This document shows, one piece after another, positions 23,994-35,182 of a stretch of 64,000 nucleotides of DNA. The stretch lies in the NCBI GenBank assembly GCA_030998225.1, contig JAPYXD010000450.1, positions 930,001 to 994,000 of the forward strand, given 5' to 3'. The translations under genes were made by a program, and so were the position numbers. Below the pieces are notes generated by a model. It was not told where the DNA came from. It saw only the letters and a list, made by a program, of their open reading frames with translations, and ran no database searches. The DNA comes from Diplolepis rosae. Its lineage: Eukaryota; Arthropoda; Insecta; Hymenoptera; Diplolepididae. Each line of letters opens with the position of its first letter. Positions within the stretch are counted from its first letter, which is position 1.

Positions 23994-24602
23994 TAAAAAG
24001 TCCCGGGACGGTTGGATATTTACTCAGGTAAAATATTTTTCAAAAAAGTACAGCTCATTCCTGAAGTAAATTTCAATGAGGAATTCAATGATGACCTTCA
24101 TTTTGACCTTGAAGTTGACCTTCATGGCTTTTTGAAGGTCAACTTTGTTTTTTGAAATGGAAACCCCTTTTTTTTGCATCTGCAATCGATAGAGCGGAAA
24201 ATTTTACGTTCAGATACGTACCTAAGTCATAGGTCAATTGTAACGTTCAAGGTCAATTAGAGGTTATTTGAAATAAAGAAAGTTTTCCAAGAGGTCAGTG
24301 TAATTCCTGAAGTAAATTTCAACGAGAAATTCATTGGTGAGCTCTGTATTGATTTTGGTTACAGCGTTTTGAATATTGTAAAATCATATGTATAGGAAAT
24401 TTTTCATTAAAAGTTCCAGGAGTTCTGGTGAGAGTTCTGTTCCTCCTCAAGGAGTTATATCGAAAAGTCCTATACCATTTTTCGATACCTAAGTCAATAC
24501 CTAAGGCGATACCATAAGTCCTATACGGTTTTTCTATCCCCATACGAATATTACGAATCGAAACTAAATTTACTTTCGGAACGAGAGAGGGTATCTGTAT
24601 TA

Positions 24603-25655
24603 ATGATGCGTGGTTGGGGAAATCGAGTTCGATCTTATGATGAAGTTCGTTTGCTTTTTAATCGCACTCTTCGTAATGGAGAAGGGTTAAATCCTGTCTC
24701 AAAATCAACAATTGAAAGAACTGTATGGCGCTTTATGAATCATGGATCTATCAAGGACCTTTAGAGAACTGGTCGGCCAAAATCTGCAGGGTCTGAGGAG
24801 ATGCAGATGGACATAGCCCAAGCATTTGTTGAAAACCCACACCTTAGTTTACGTCGAGCTAGTGATGAGCGTGACGTTGCTCCTGAGATAGTGCGAAATA
24901 TTTTAAAAAGCATTAATTTCCATCCTTTCAAAGTTCATCTGGTACAAGAGCTCAATGAAGACGATCCTAATCGTCGGGTTGAATTTTGTGAAATTATGAT
25001 GGACAGAATTGATAGAGATCCTCTTTTCTTGTATAATACAGTATTTTCAGATGAAGCTACTTTCACTTTAAATGGTGAAGTTAACAGGCAAAATTGTAGA
25101 TATTGGTCCGACACAAATCCTGATTGGATGCTTGAGAGTCACACACAATACCCACAAAAGATTAATGTTTGGGCCGGTATCTTGAATGATACATTGATTA
25201 GCCCTTTCTTCATCGATGGTAATCTCAATGCTCGTGCATATGAAGAGCTTCTCAGAAACCAAATTATACCAAGAATAAGGGAGATTACAGGCGATACAGG
25301 CGATAATTTTTAAAATATTTGGTTTCAGCAGGACGGAGCAGCGTGTCATTACGGAAGGGAGGTTCGAGCATATTTGGATACTCAGTTCCCTCATAGGTGG
25401 ATTGGAAGAAGGGGTAAAATCGAGTGGCCTGCTAGATCTCCTGATCTGACGCCTCTCGACTATTTTCTTTGGGGTTATTTAAAGAGCAAAGTTTACTCAA
25501 CGCAACCCCAAAGCTTAGACGAATTGCAGAATCGGATTCTGCAAGAGGCTACTTTGATTGATAGGGAGATGATTCGTAATGCTATAACTCATTTTTACAA
25601 TCGCATAGCTTTTTGTCAAGAAGCTCAAGGTTTTCAGTTCGAACATTTTCACTGA
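24603..25655 (+). pseudogene. Mariner-family transposase (DD41D), two in-frame stops
   Basis: Nearly intact 350-codon frame from ATG 24603 (MMRGWGNRVRSYDEVRLLFN) to TGA 25655. The N-terminal helix-turn-helix region resembles DUF4817-type domains. Catalytic Asp residues are at FSDEATF (about 25050), WFQQDGAACHY (about 25325) and SPDLTPLDYFLWG (about 25450), with 41 residues between second and third. Only two premature stops break it, a TAG near 24763 (after SIKDL) and a TAA near 25311 (after GDNF). It has no frameshift, so it is younger than its inverted partner at 5529-6586. Confidence 0.88.
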
Positions 25656-25658
25656 AGC

Positions 25659-25784
25659 GTGAGAGGCAAGGGGACTCACGCTAATCAAGGTCCCCGAAAC
25701 GTGAGACGCAAGGGGGCTCACGCTAATCAAGTACCTCGAAACGCGAGAGGCAAGGGGACTCACGCTAATCAAGCACCCCAAAGG
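25659..25784. repeat. Three perfect-length 42-bp tandem repeats
   Basis: Units 25659-25700, 25701-25742 and 25743-25784. Each contains GTGAGAGGCAAGGGGACTCA-like sequence whose ends (CGTGAG/CTCACG) can pair. They start 3 bp after the transposase stop. Period 42 is a multiple of three, so a 14-residue peptide repeat is open, but nothing else supports translation. Confidence 0.85.
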
Positions 25785-25888
25785 GAACAGAATTTACTAC
25801 ATCCACGTCGTTGTTCCTGGGTAATGCTAAACGTAAACGTAAACTACTTGGATAAAACCTTGAAAAACCTTGAAGGTCATCATCAAGA

Positions 25889-26665
25889 TCAATACAGAGC
25901 TCACCAATGAATTTCTCGTTGAAATTTTCTTCAGGAATTACACTGACCTCTTGGAAAACTTTGTTAATTTCAAATAACCTTTAACTGATCTGGAAAGTTA
26001 CAATTGACCTATGACTTGGGTACGTACTTGAATGTAGTATTTTTCGCTCTATCGATAGCAGATGTGAAAAAAGGGGGTTTCCATTTAAAAAAAAAACAAA
26101 TTTAACCTGCAAATAGCCATGGAGGTCAACTTCATGGTCAAAATGAAGATCACCGTTGAATTGCCCGTTGAAAAATACTTCAGGAATTTCACTGTCCTCT
26201 TGGAAAACTTTGTTTATTTCAAATAACCTCTAATTGACCTTGAACGTTACAAGTGACCTATGACTTGGGTACGTATCTGAACGCAGAATTTTCCACTCTA
26301 TCGATTGCAGATGTAAACAAAGGGGTTTCCATTTCAAAAAACAAAGTTGACCTTCAAAAAGCCATGAAGGTCAACTTCAAGGTCAAAATTAATGTCACCA
26401 TTGAATTCCCCGTTGAAAAATACTTCAGGATTTGCACTGACCTCTTGAAAAACTTTGTTTATTTCAAATAACCTCTAATTGACCTTAAACTTTACAATTG
26501 AAATATGACTTGGGTACGTATTTGAACGCAGAATTTTCCGCTCTATCGATTGCAGATGCAAAAACAGGGGGTTTCTATTTGAAAAAACAAAGTTGACCTT
26601 CAAAAAGCCACGAAGGTCAACTTCAAGGTCAAAATTAAGATCACCATTGAATTCCTCGTTGAAAA
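25889..26665 (+). repeat. ~250-bp tandem repeat, three copies plus a partial
   Basis: Copies begin near 25889, 26144 and 26392 with a partial near 26637. Diagnostic blocks GACTTGGGTACGTA occur at 26011, 26262 and 26507, and GAAAACTTTGTT with TTTCAAATAACC in each. A fourth copy lies inverted at about 24050-24350. The repeats are rich in GACCTT/AAGGTC hexamers, which resemble nuclear-receptor half sites. Confidence 0.85.
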
Positions 26666-26694
26666 TTATTACACTACGAGTAATAATTTATATA

Positions 26695-26890
26695 TTTAGA
26701 AACTTTTAATGCACGCTTTCAAACTTCATCCTACACTTCTGAATTTCATTCAACTTTGATTCATTTTTGAACATCAGATATATCACAAATAATTACAGTG
26801 ACACTAAATAACTTCTAACTTGTCCTTATGTCCCAAATTTGATCGGAAGTTGAGTAAAATTACTTTAACTATTTTTCTCCGTGTATATAT
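26695..26890 (+). repeat. Outer arm of long-distance inverted repeat (right)
   Basis: 26695-26830 is the inverted partner of 4280-4412. 26818-26890 (GTCCTTATGTCCCAAATTTG, AGTTGAGTAAAAT, TTTTTCTCCGTGTATATA) is related in inverted orientation to the inner edge of the repeat at 23372-23440. Confidence 0.7.
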
Positions 26891-28061
26891 TTTGCTCTTG
26901 ACGAATAGAGACTTTTATTATTTTCGTCCGCCCGATGCGACTTCCCGAAACCGGTATTACTAGACGATTTTACAAGTCAGCCTCAACTAGTAATCGAAGA
27001 CCGCACGTTTCGAAGCGCGGACGGGCATGATGAAGGAAATTCTGTTTCCCTACTACACTAAGGAAATGCGCTCATCGATTTTTAATATTTAATGCGTGGG
27101 CATCAAATTATAGAAACGATTTTAGTTTCCAATATATTTCAAAGTAAATAAAAATATATTTAATTAGTCTAGGCTGGTGATATATAGCAGAGCACGTCAA
27201 GATTTTATTAAAAGAGACGGGTATATTGGGCATGTGCATGGGCATGGGCATACGAAAGGAGGAATTAACAAACGACAGAAAGCTGTGCATGCGTGTACGT
27301 GCGCTGGACATATCTCCCCCTTTCTCTCTCTTTTATTCTTCCATTCTATTGTAATACCATAATCACGAGTTTGCTATCGTTCATTTTCTTTTGTATTCTA
27401 TTCTTCCTCTGCTTATCATAATTCTTACATCGTTGCTCTTGTTTTACACTCATTCTTTGCAAAGTATGACGAAAATACTCGGTTTTACACTCCATCTTAA
27501 AGTTAATGCCAAACTAACAACTGTAAGAAAAAAATTTGTTTGTAAAGCAAGCTAAGATTCCAGAAGAAAAAAATTATGACATTGAAATAAGCCATTCAAA
27601 AAGATGGTCTAAGACATATATATGTGAAATCGGTAATTACTTCTGGTACAACCCAATACAGTATTGGAGAATAACTGAAAGATATTTAGTTTACTCTTAC
27701 GAGCAGAGTAACGGCGTCGGAGATCGTCTCTAAGTTACTGCAGATTTGCGAAATAGCATTGTAATGGATAGATTCACATCTTGTTTCTCCCTATTACACT
27801 TTTATTTCGTGTATGCAATTTAGTGAAAGTTTTAAATGATATTATAAAAAATGACTTATAATGGTCACAAGACGTGACACTATTATCCGACTTGAGTGTA
27901 TTTCTATAATTTTTGAAAGTGTATACTCTAAAATACTCTAATTACACTATTTTTCAATTCATACTTTTTAATTAATGCATATTTATTGTTTATGTTTGAG
28001 AGTCTTTAAAAATAATAATATAATTTTCACTAAGAAACAAAAAAAAAATAACTTTTAAAAT
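26891..28061. other. Non-coding, probably intron upstream of the Aar2 exon
   Basis: AT-rich with no Aar2-like exon. An unrecognised 65-codon frame at 27536-27733 has no match to Aar2 or to a transposon that I know. The stretch precedes a splice acceptor at 28421-28422 and could be part of a long intron. Confidence 0.4.
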
Positions 28062-28357
28062 TTGATGTAGTCAATAAGCGGGTACACATCAGACATCAGT
28101 TTCAAACTCATTCAATTTTTGCCAACGTTTCGTCTCTTCTCCAGAGACATCGTCGGGGCATACAATAAAATTAGCCAACTCATGTAGTTTACAAAGAGGA
28201 ATTTTTTCAAAGTAATGTATGCCCCGATGATGTCTCTGGAGAAGAGACAAAACGTTAGCAAAAATTAAATGAGTTTGAAACTGATGTCTGATGTGTACCC
28301 GCTTATTGACTACATCTAACTTATCAATACTCAGACGTTAAACAATTCTTCTATATG
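28062..28357. mobile_element. Penelope-like terminal fragment with hammerhead-like motif
   Basis: Inverted arms 28064 to about 28165 and about 28218-28316. An 11-bp direct repeat ACTTTTAAAAT flanks it (28051-28061, 28358-28368), which suggests target-primed insertion. On the minus strand 28158-28125 reads CCGACGA, a short GTCTC/GAGAC stem, then GAAAC, close to the CUGANGA...GAAA core of hammerhead ribozymes found at ends of Penelope-like elements (family knowledge). It lies 55 bp before the Aar2 splice acceptor. Confidence 0.55.
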
Positions 28358-28422
28358 ACTTTTAAAATAAATATTACAGTAAAAATGATTAATACTGTAT
28401 ATTAAAAGGAATTTTTTTTTAG

Positions 28423-28837
28423 GCCTATTGAAATAATTGGAGAATTGCAACTGGCATTCGTCTGCTTCCTCGTAGGCAAAAGTTTGGATGCATTTGAACA
28501 CTGGAAGTTATTACTGTCACTAATTTGTCGCGCAGATTCGGCAATTTCATTACGTCGTCTTATTTACATAGAATTTTTGAGAACATTAGAAGCCCAGCTT
28601 GCCTATATTCCAGAAGAGGTCTTGTATGATATCGTAGCAAGTAACAACTTTGTGTATTATAATCTACGAAGGCTTTTCGCAAACATAGAGGCAAACAGCG
28701 AAGTAGACGCTCGACTAAAATCTCAAGCAGTTCGAATGCGGGATAGGATTGCGAGCAAATTCATGTGGGATTTCTCTGACTTACAAAAAGAAGAGGAAGA
28801 AGAGGCGCCAGTAATTGTATGCTTGGATGCTGAATAA
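28423..28837 (+). CDS. Aar2: Aar2 splicing factor homologue, last coding exon
   Basis: Aar2 is a U5 snRNP assembly factor that holds Prp8 in the cytoplasm before maturation. The exon starts after a TTTTTTTTTAG acceptor at 28422 with one base completing a split codon, then PIEIIGELQLAFVCFLVGKS. This matches the conserved C-terminal block of Aar2 (GELQxAFVCF, then FEHWKxLLxLLCR, then the late motif KFMWDF with an acidic tail). About 137 codons, ending TAA 28835-28837. No earlier Aar2 exon is visible anywhere in the 28 kb upstream, so either the preceding intron is very long and full of transposons or this is a displaced exon copy. The frame is intact, which favours a working gene. Confidence 0.85.
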
Positions 28838-28850
28838 AGCCCAAAATAAA
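28833..28850 (+). promoter_or_regulatory. Polyadenylation signals for Aar2
   Basis: AATAAA at 28833-28838 overlaps the stop codon, and a second AATAAA lies at 28845-28850. A signal overlapping the stop implies a very short 3' UTR unless a later site is used. Confidence 0.6.
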
Positions 28851-29852
28851 ATTCGTATGTAATTTATAATTATGAATATATATACTATTAAGGTAGCTTT
28901 CGCCAAACTATGCAGGTCAAGCGAATATCCACGTGCCCTATTTTATTATAAACATAAATATGTATGTAAATATTATTTAGGAAATCCTAATACTGAAAAA
29001 AATAACCCTTATGGCTGTACAATATTGAAAGTTGAAAAGAAATTGTTATCAATAGTTTCACGCAGTGAAAATTAACTTTTAAATATGGCAGCGTAAGGGC
29101 ATATACAGTGAACAATTGTAAACATAACCTAAGTAATCAGCTGGTTGATGGCAGTACGTGTATACACAAATTTAGCATATTTAACCAATTCCCCACTTAA
29201 TAAACCTGATTCAGCTGTTTAGATGTACGACGTTGTCATAGATAATGATAGTAACCGAGTCCAATCGAACTGTATTAAAATTAATGCCTTGTTTTGCATA
29301 TGGACGTCATTATAGCAATGATAAAAATAACTGATTTTGAATGAAAATTTCTATTAAACGAGATGGTCAATTTTATTGTCCTGAGATATGACATACATAA
29401 TCTTTGGTACACGAATTTATTTTGCACGAAGTCTTATGAGGTTTTCGAGACTTAATTTGGTCAATGACTACCTTAACTATAGCACTAGAGATTCACATTA
29501 TTCTGTTTCAAGCCTGAAATTTCGAGTTTTTTATGAGTTTATATGTATTTGATAGGAATTCATATTAGGTTTTTATCATCACTTTATAATTGAGATGATT
29601 TACGTGACAATGACATAAATATAGTAATACTTAAAATCTCAAACCCCTCATTACATTTTTTAACGCATTCCTGTCTTTTTCTTTATTTTACCATCGTTGT
29701 GTTTTTATTCAGGTATTTAACTGAGAAAATATTTTATGTTTTATTCAAATCTGAATTTACGATGACTAATATATAAAATGATTGCTATTCATTATACACA
29801 CAAAATTTTATTTAGTATCTACATTTATTAAGTGTATTTGTATAGTAACTAG

Positions 29853-29854
<2 letters not shown>
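28851..29854. other. Intergenic AT-rich stretch
   Basis: No gene or inverted repeat recognised; a 67-codon frame at 28872-29075 is unsupported. Confidence 0.45.

Positions 29855-29900
<46 letters not shown>
29855..29900. repeat. (AT)n microsatellite
   Basis: About 46 bp of alternating AT directly before the Tc1 element; it supplied the TA target. Confidence 0.95.
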
Positions 29901-29901
<1 letters not shown>

Positions 29902-29904
<3 letters not shown>

Positions 29905-31604
29905 TGCAGGCCAAAAGTATTCGTACCCCTGAGAAAAACTTGATGATTTCAATTAGTCATTATATTTTTCACTGAAACATCATTCTATTTATACGAACAT
30001 TTCATGTTTTACGTAAATTTATCATTCAATGACTAAATCACATACATTTAACTGGATTTTTATAGTTATATGTCAAAAAAATATGAAAATTTTAGCTCAG
30101 GCGTTTTTCATCGAAATGACCGCCTTTTGCTTTTATTACAGCAGAACATACTTTTGGCAATCTTTTGACTAATTTTTGCAACTGTTGTGCTGTAATGTTG
30201 TCCCACGCTTGATTGAGACCGTTCCGTAAGCCAGATAGACTGATTGGACGCAAATCTTCAGCTCGTCGGTCGAGCTTATCCCACAATAGCTCTATAGGAT
30301 TGATGTCCGGTGATTGTGGTGGCCATTCCATTTTTTGCAATACTCCTTCGTCTTCTTTTCGTTGCAAGTAGTTGGAACAAAGATGTGATGTGTGTTTCCG
30401 GTCATTGTCCTGTTGGAAGATGAATCCTCGGCCGATTAACTGCGTACCAGAAGGAATCGCATGGCGCTCAAGTATATTGTGGTATTGCTCCTTTTTCATT
30501 ATACCATCGATTTTTACCAGCGATCCAGTTCTTTCGTAGTTAAAGCAGCCCCAAACCATCACGGAACCTTCACCATGCTTCACTGTAGGCGCAATGCAAT
30601 TTGGACTGAATCTTTCATTGTTATTCCGGCGAACATACTGCCGTCTACTAGTTCCCAACAGCTCAAACTTTGATTCATCGCTCCATAGAACATTTTGTCC
30701 TTCAGCAATTGTCCAATCTTTGTGTTCTTTAACGAAATTTAGCCTGTTTAAACGATTTGCTGGACGAAGCAGCGGTTTTTTGACAACTATACAGCCAATC
30801 AAACCTTTTTCTCGCAGCCGCCGCTTTGTTGTAGAAAGAAAAATCGGCGCATTCAAACATTGATTAATTTTAACGCGAATATCAGGAGCTGTTTTGAAGT
30901 GGTTTGCTTTGCTGATAGTTATTATTCTCGAGTCATCTCTTCCAGAAGTTTTCTGAGGTCGACCAGAACGAAATTTGTTCGCATTACTGCCAGTTTCCCG
31001 ATATTTTTTTACTATTGACTAAACAGTGCTCTTTGGAATCTGAAGAATTGCGCTAATTTCGTTATACGATTTGCCTGTTTTTTTAAAAATAGTCACTTGA
31101 GCACGTTTTTTGATTGATATTTCTTGTGTTCTTGCCATAATTATGATCAGACGTCGTTGTGCAGAAAATATTTTAACCTACGAATGTAATAATTCACTGA
31201 CACTTGCAACGAATATCAAATCACTAGACTTAACGTTACATTTACGACAAACGTCAGTGATAGACCATGACAGTGCAATCAAAGTAATGTCGAATATTGC
31301 AACTAACCATACACAGGTAGCGAATACAAAATTAATTTGAAAAACTTTTGGAAATCAGTCGTATAATTAATATTACTCAAATATACTTTTGGCTCAGATT
31401 CATACTGTCGACAACAGAAGTATGTTTCAATACCAAATGACATATAGAACCTAAACAAATGAATGTGAATCAGTCATGAAAAGTTTATTTCACGTAAATC
31501 ATGTCATATCTGTAAAAATAAAATGATTTTTCAGTGAGAAATATGTTGGAAAATCGAAAAAATCCAGTTTATCATGGGAGTACGAATACTTTTGGCCTGC
31601 AGTG
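29902..31604 (-). mobile_element. Tc1-like transposon, 1.7 kb
   Basis: Terminal inverted repeats of about 27 bp start CACTGCAGGCCAAAAGTATT on both sides, in a TA-repeat context that hides the exact TA duplication. A single minus-strand transposase gene fills the centre. Full-length, with both ends present. Confidence 0.92.
30092..31138 (-). pseudogene. Tc1-like transposase (DD34E type), one in-frame stop
   Basis: From ATG 31138 (MARTQEISIKKRAQVTIFKK), with a bipartite helix-turn-helix (SYNEISAILQIPKSTV, then GRPQKTSGRDDSR). An in-frame TAG near 31020-31022 follows KSTV. Catalytic signatures: WSDESKFEL (Asp), FIFQQDNDRKHTS (Asp) and SPDINPIELLWD (Glu), 34 residues between the last two. The C-terminus reaches TAA near 30092 (family length ~340 residues). 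Apart from the single stop the protein looks complete, so it is a recently inactivated copy. Confidence 0.93.
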
Positions 31605-31853
31605 TATATATGTATAGTAAATTAGTAAATAAAAAATATAATAAAATGTTTTAAAATTGATTTGATCGTATTGTAAAAATTCATTGTGAATTAAACAATG
31701 AAGTTATATAAAAATGTACAAATAATTTAAAAAACTTCAAAAATCACTATCTTAATTGTACATATAGGAGTAAAAATGAAGTATTATATAGTTAATTTAA
31801 TTAAAAAGTCAAAATACTAAAATAAGTTCTAACCAGTTTTCGAAGACTTCATT

Positions 31854-32640
31854 CTATACCAATATTTGTTTTAAATTTTCTTCAAACTTTTGTAAATGTT
31901 GATCGCTGTTTTCACCATGATCTACAAATACTGGGTTTTTTGATTTTATTTTATTGAGAATATCGTAATTTACTGCAATGGGATTGAATGGTACTATGTC
32001 ACTTGCTCTGAAGCCATTTTTTATGATATCTTCTTCTGCCATAGACTTGAGTGCTTTTTTTATAACTACACCCACATCTTTTTTTTATCTCTTTCATATT
32101 GTTTTCATTCTTCCACTTGGTCACAATTTTTTTCCAAACCTCTTTGAATGGATGAAAGAAGGCGATGTCAAGCGGTTGCATAATATGAGTTGAGTTGGGG
32201 TAAAGGCCAATAATTTTTATTTGCTTCTCTCGACAAAATTTCACTAATGGCATAGTGAGATGAGATGAATGATTGTTCAAATAAACTACAACAGCGAATT
32301 CAATTTTTTCTTGTAACAACCAAGGATAGAATACGTTTGTCATTTATTCATAGAATAATTCCAGTCATCCAACCGTTCTCTGAAATTCCAATGCCCCGAC
32401 CTGTTAGAATTTTATCAATTATATTTTCTTGTAAATCTTCTCGTGTAACTTCAGCTCTCTTATAGCTTAGCTGTTGTGGTGTTCTTATAGTTAGATCTGG
32501 ATGACGTCTCTTAAAACCCTCATACCAATGTTTTTTGGACGATTAGCTATAAAAGGAGTATTTTTGTTTGATGATGTTACATAAGTTTCTACTGCACTTA
32601 ACAAGTCATTTTTTATTACAGGAAAATATTCACTGTTCAA
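31854..32640 (-). pseudogene. Second pogo/Tigger-like transposase relic
   Basis: The minus strand holds, in order, part of the CENP-B-type DNA-binding domain (RPKKHWYEGFKRRHPDL, TPQQLSYKRAEVTREDL, about 32430-32560), a deletion, then the end of the DDE_1 core (NNHSSHLTMPLVKFCREKQI with LYPNSTHIMQPLDIAFFHPF, about 32140-32280) and the C-terminal IIKNGFRASDIVPFNP. The usual D-G of the second catalytic motif is NN here. Frameshifts near 32340 and 32060. It is unrelated in sequence to the pogo element at 9219-14021. Confidence 0.8.
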
Positions 32641-32689
32641 TTTCTTTTTCTTCATTGGCATCAAGAACTACCATTTTCAAGTGATCGAA

Positions 32690-33157
32690 ATCAATCTCTG
32701 AAATAATTATTTTATTGTTAAAACAATATTTAAATTAGCTAGTATGCCACTCTTACGTAAGTAAAAAATATTTTTAGATTAGGTTTTAATATTTTCCGTT
32801 ATCATGACACAAATATTTGCTTGAACGTATACTTCATGAAAATCGTAATCAGCCACAGATATTTGTTCGTTATCACATGCAAATTAATGATTTATTGTCC
32901 AAAAATATCAATAAACAATTCGTAATACTCTCTTCTCATAAATCAGTACACGTGCACATCGCGTGTCCGTGGAATATGGAACAGTCCAATTCTCGTTTCA
33001 TAAATGCGGCCATTCCAAATACGGTACGTATTGTGATGCACGTAGTTAAAAAATTACATCGAAAGTTATTTCATAAAAAAACGTAACGTTTTACAAACTA
33101 GATAAAGATATCCTTCGTCTTCACTGTCGCCCGTAAGTGCAAAAAATATTCCTCGCC
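32690..33157. other. Upstream region of the 33.2-kb gene
   Basis: No gene. It contains CGCGTGTCCG and other CpG-bearing patches shortly before the ATG at 33158; possibly promoter and 5' UTR. Confidence 0.3.
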
Positions 33158-34803
33158 ATGGAGCAAAATGAAAAGTTTGCATTGGTGTTAGAGTGTGGAT
33201 CTCAAAACTCGTGGTCAGTGCCAGTGAAATATATTCATAATTTTGATAAAGCGAATCACACACCTTTGCAGGCATATAAATTTGATCTAGATGGTGATGT
33301 TTTATACGGAACCATAAGTTTCATTGCAAGTAAGTGAAAAAATGTCATTACACAATAAAAAAGATGACATGTTTTAGTGATTCTGTTGTGGACCTCCTTT
33401 TGGAAGTACGGCCTTCTTTTTACTATTGTTTTTTATTAATCATTCTTCGGGTAATTTCAGATTCAGCTGCTGAACTTGATGAACTTTTGAAGTCATCCAA
33501 GCGGCAACGGAAACAGCCGAATAGGTTTATTTTGCCACCCCCTGATACAACATAAATAGATTCAGACAACGAAGGCGAATTAATTCAACGATGAGCGAAA
33601 CGTAAGGTTTGTTTAATTGATTACAAAAATTATTTTTTACTTCAAGCAATATCATTTAAAAGGGCATGTAATACTTTACCATGGAAGCAGCTTAGTTCCT
33701 ATAGGTTTTCTTCTACAATTTAAAATTTATTAAAAAAATAATTGTGCACAATTTTTTCTTCAATGTAATTAAAAATTGGAGGAAAAACCTGGAGAAACTG
33801 AATTTATCATGTGGTAAAGTATCACATGCCCTTAATACTTTGTTGAAGATATTTCACTTCCGAATATTCTTGTAGGCTGAAGAGGAAAAAGAAGAATATT
33901 TACAGAAGCGATTAGCACAATTGAAAGAGGAACAATTGACCAAAATTCCGCGTGAAAAATCTGTGCAGGTATGCTTTTACTTTTTTTCATAACCTTATTG
34001 TAATTGTACACTTTCATTAATAGTGGAATATTAAATTACTCTTTTAATGTAAAGGATTATCGTGAATATTGCTTGGAGAATGCATCCTTTTCTCCTATAC
34101 GCAGCGAGTTTAATCGGTCAAAAAATTCTAATATTCCCAAAAGAAAAGTGGAATCTGCGAAAATCGTGAACTCTGTAGCAGCACAAAGAATTAAGCTTGC
34201 TGGTAAAATACCTAGAACTGGAATTTCTGCAAAGGAAGTTGAATTATCAAATTTTGCAGCTTCGAGTACATTAAAGATCAATAGGGTTAGCTCTCAGAAA
34301 TCCGTAATTGAGATTCCTATGGAAGAAGTGGAATCACAAGAATTTGTGAACTGTGGGATACTGCAGGAAAAGAAGTTGGCCAAAAAACCCCATCTTCCTC
34401 CTAACAACAACGGTCGAACGACCTCAGGTGTACAAATGACTGAAAAGACGCCCACGAATTTGATTGCAAACGATACTTTCACACATCCAACATTGCCAGC
34501 ACGTAACAATTCCTTCATCCAAGCTGTGGTAAGTAATTAGAAAAGTCACTTTTGGAGAATACAGTTACATGATTATATTTTTCGGTATAATTCGTTATTT
34601 TGTACTTTTATATGATTTGCAGGTCCAGAGAAGTAAAAAAAACCGCTAATCAAGTGCAATTGAAGTATCAATCGACAAGTTCATCACTGGACATATGTAG
34701 AAAAAAATTGGAGAAAGCTAACCTACATGAAAAAGAGTTGATGCAGGAGCTGGAGGCAACAAAATCAGCATTATTAAGATCAACGCAAAGGGTTTACGTA
34801 CTT
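33158..34803 (+). pseudogene. Damaged multi-exon gene, possibly BEN-domain family
   Basis: Exon 1 33158-33329 (MEQNEKFALVLECGSQNSWS) ends at GTAAGT. Exon 2 from 33461 (SAAELDELLKSSKRQRKQPN) carries a TAA and a TGA before a GTAAGG. Exon 3 33876-33968 is Glu/Lys-rich. Exon 4 about 34055-34528 (basic, Ser-rich; RKVESAKIVNSVAAQRIKLA) ends at GTAAGT. Exon 5 from 34623 encodes a coiled coil (KKLEKANLHEKELMQELEAT) but is one base out of frame in an A8 run. The first exon resembles the N-terminal module in front of many insect BEN-domain proteins (recalled, not checked). The C-terminal DNA-binding part is missing because LINE DNA begins at about 34807. Confidence 0.45.
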
Positions 34804-34806
34804 CAA

Positions 34807-35100
34807 AAAGAGTTTTTTTTTTTTTATTTTTTTTGTGAGGAGGAGAAATGGCAAAATCTTTTATAGACGTTGTACAGGACTCTCCTAGGACGGATCTAGG
34901 CATACCTGTTAAAACCAAAAAACCCCTCTCTCGAACCAATACACCACCCGCGAAACCGCCTTTTGGCTTTAAACTTCACGAGTGGTTGGTTCCATTAAAG
35001 TCGCGTACGACTCTTCCGTCATCTGTTCGCTCGGAACTTCCATCCGCGGCCACACGCCCACTAGGGTAACCAACTAGCCGCGCCACCCAGGGGAGAAATT
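34807..35100 (+). pseudogene. R1-like LINE ORF1, N-terminal fragment
   Basis: A T-rich leader and GAGGAGGAGAA precede ATG 34848 (MAKSFIDVVQDSPRTDLGIP), homologous to the start at 19063 on the minus strand. 73 codons are open to 35069. It is then abruptly followed by the 3' end of a LINE on the opposite strand. The ORF1 remainder is missing. Confidence 0.55.
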
Positions 35101-35182
35101 AAACTGATTCCTCCCCCGAACGACGCGGACAGTCAAGTCTACCCGAGACGCAGGACTGCGGGTGCAGGCCCTGATGCGATTT

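Larger units (their letters stand above)
23995..26665 (+). mobile_element. Second DD41D mariner with expanded subterminal repeats
   Basis: The 5' end CAGGGTGTCTAAAAAGTCCC starts at 23995 after TA. Inside it (about 24050-24350) lies one copy of a ~250-bp repeat in inverted orientation; downstream of the transposase (25889-26660) the same repeat is present three times in tandem. The true right terminus (complement of CAGGGTGTCTAAAAAG) is absent, so the outer end is lost, as in the mariner at 5528-6963. Confidence 0.8.
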
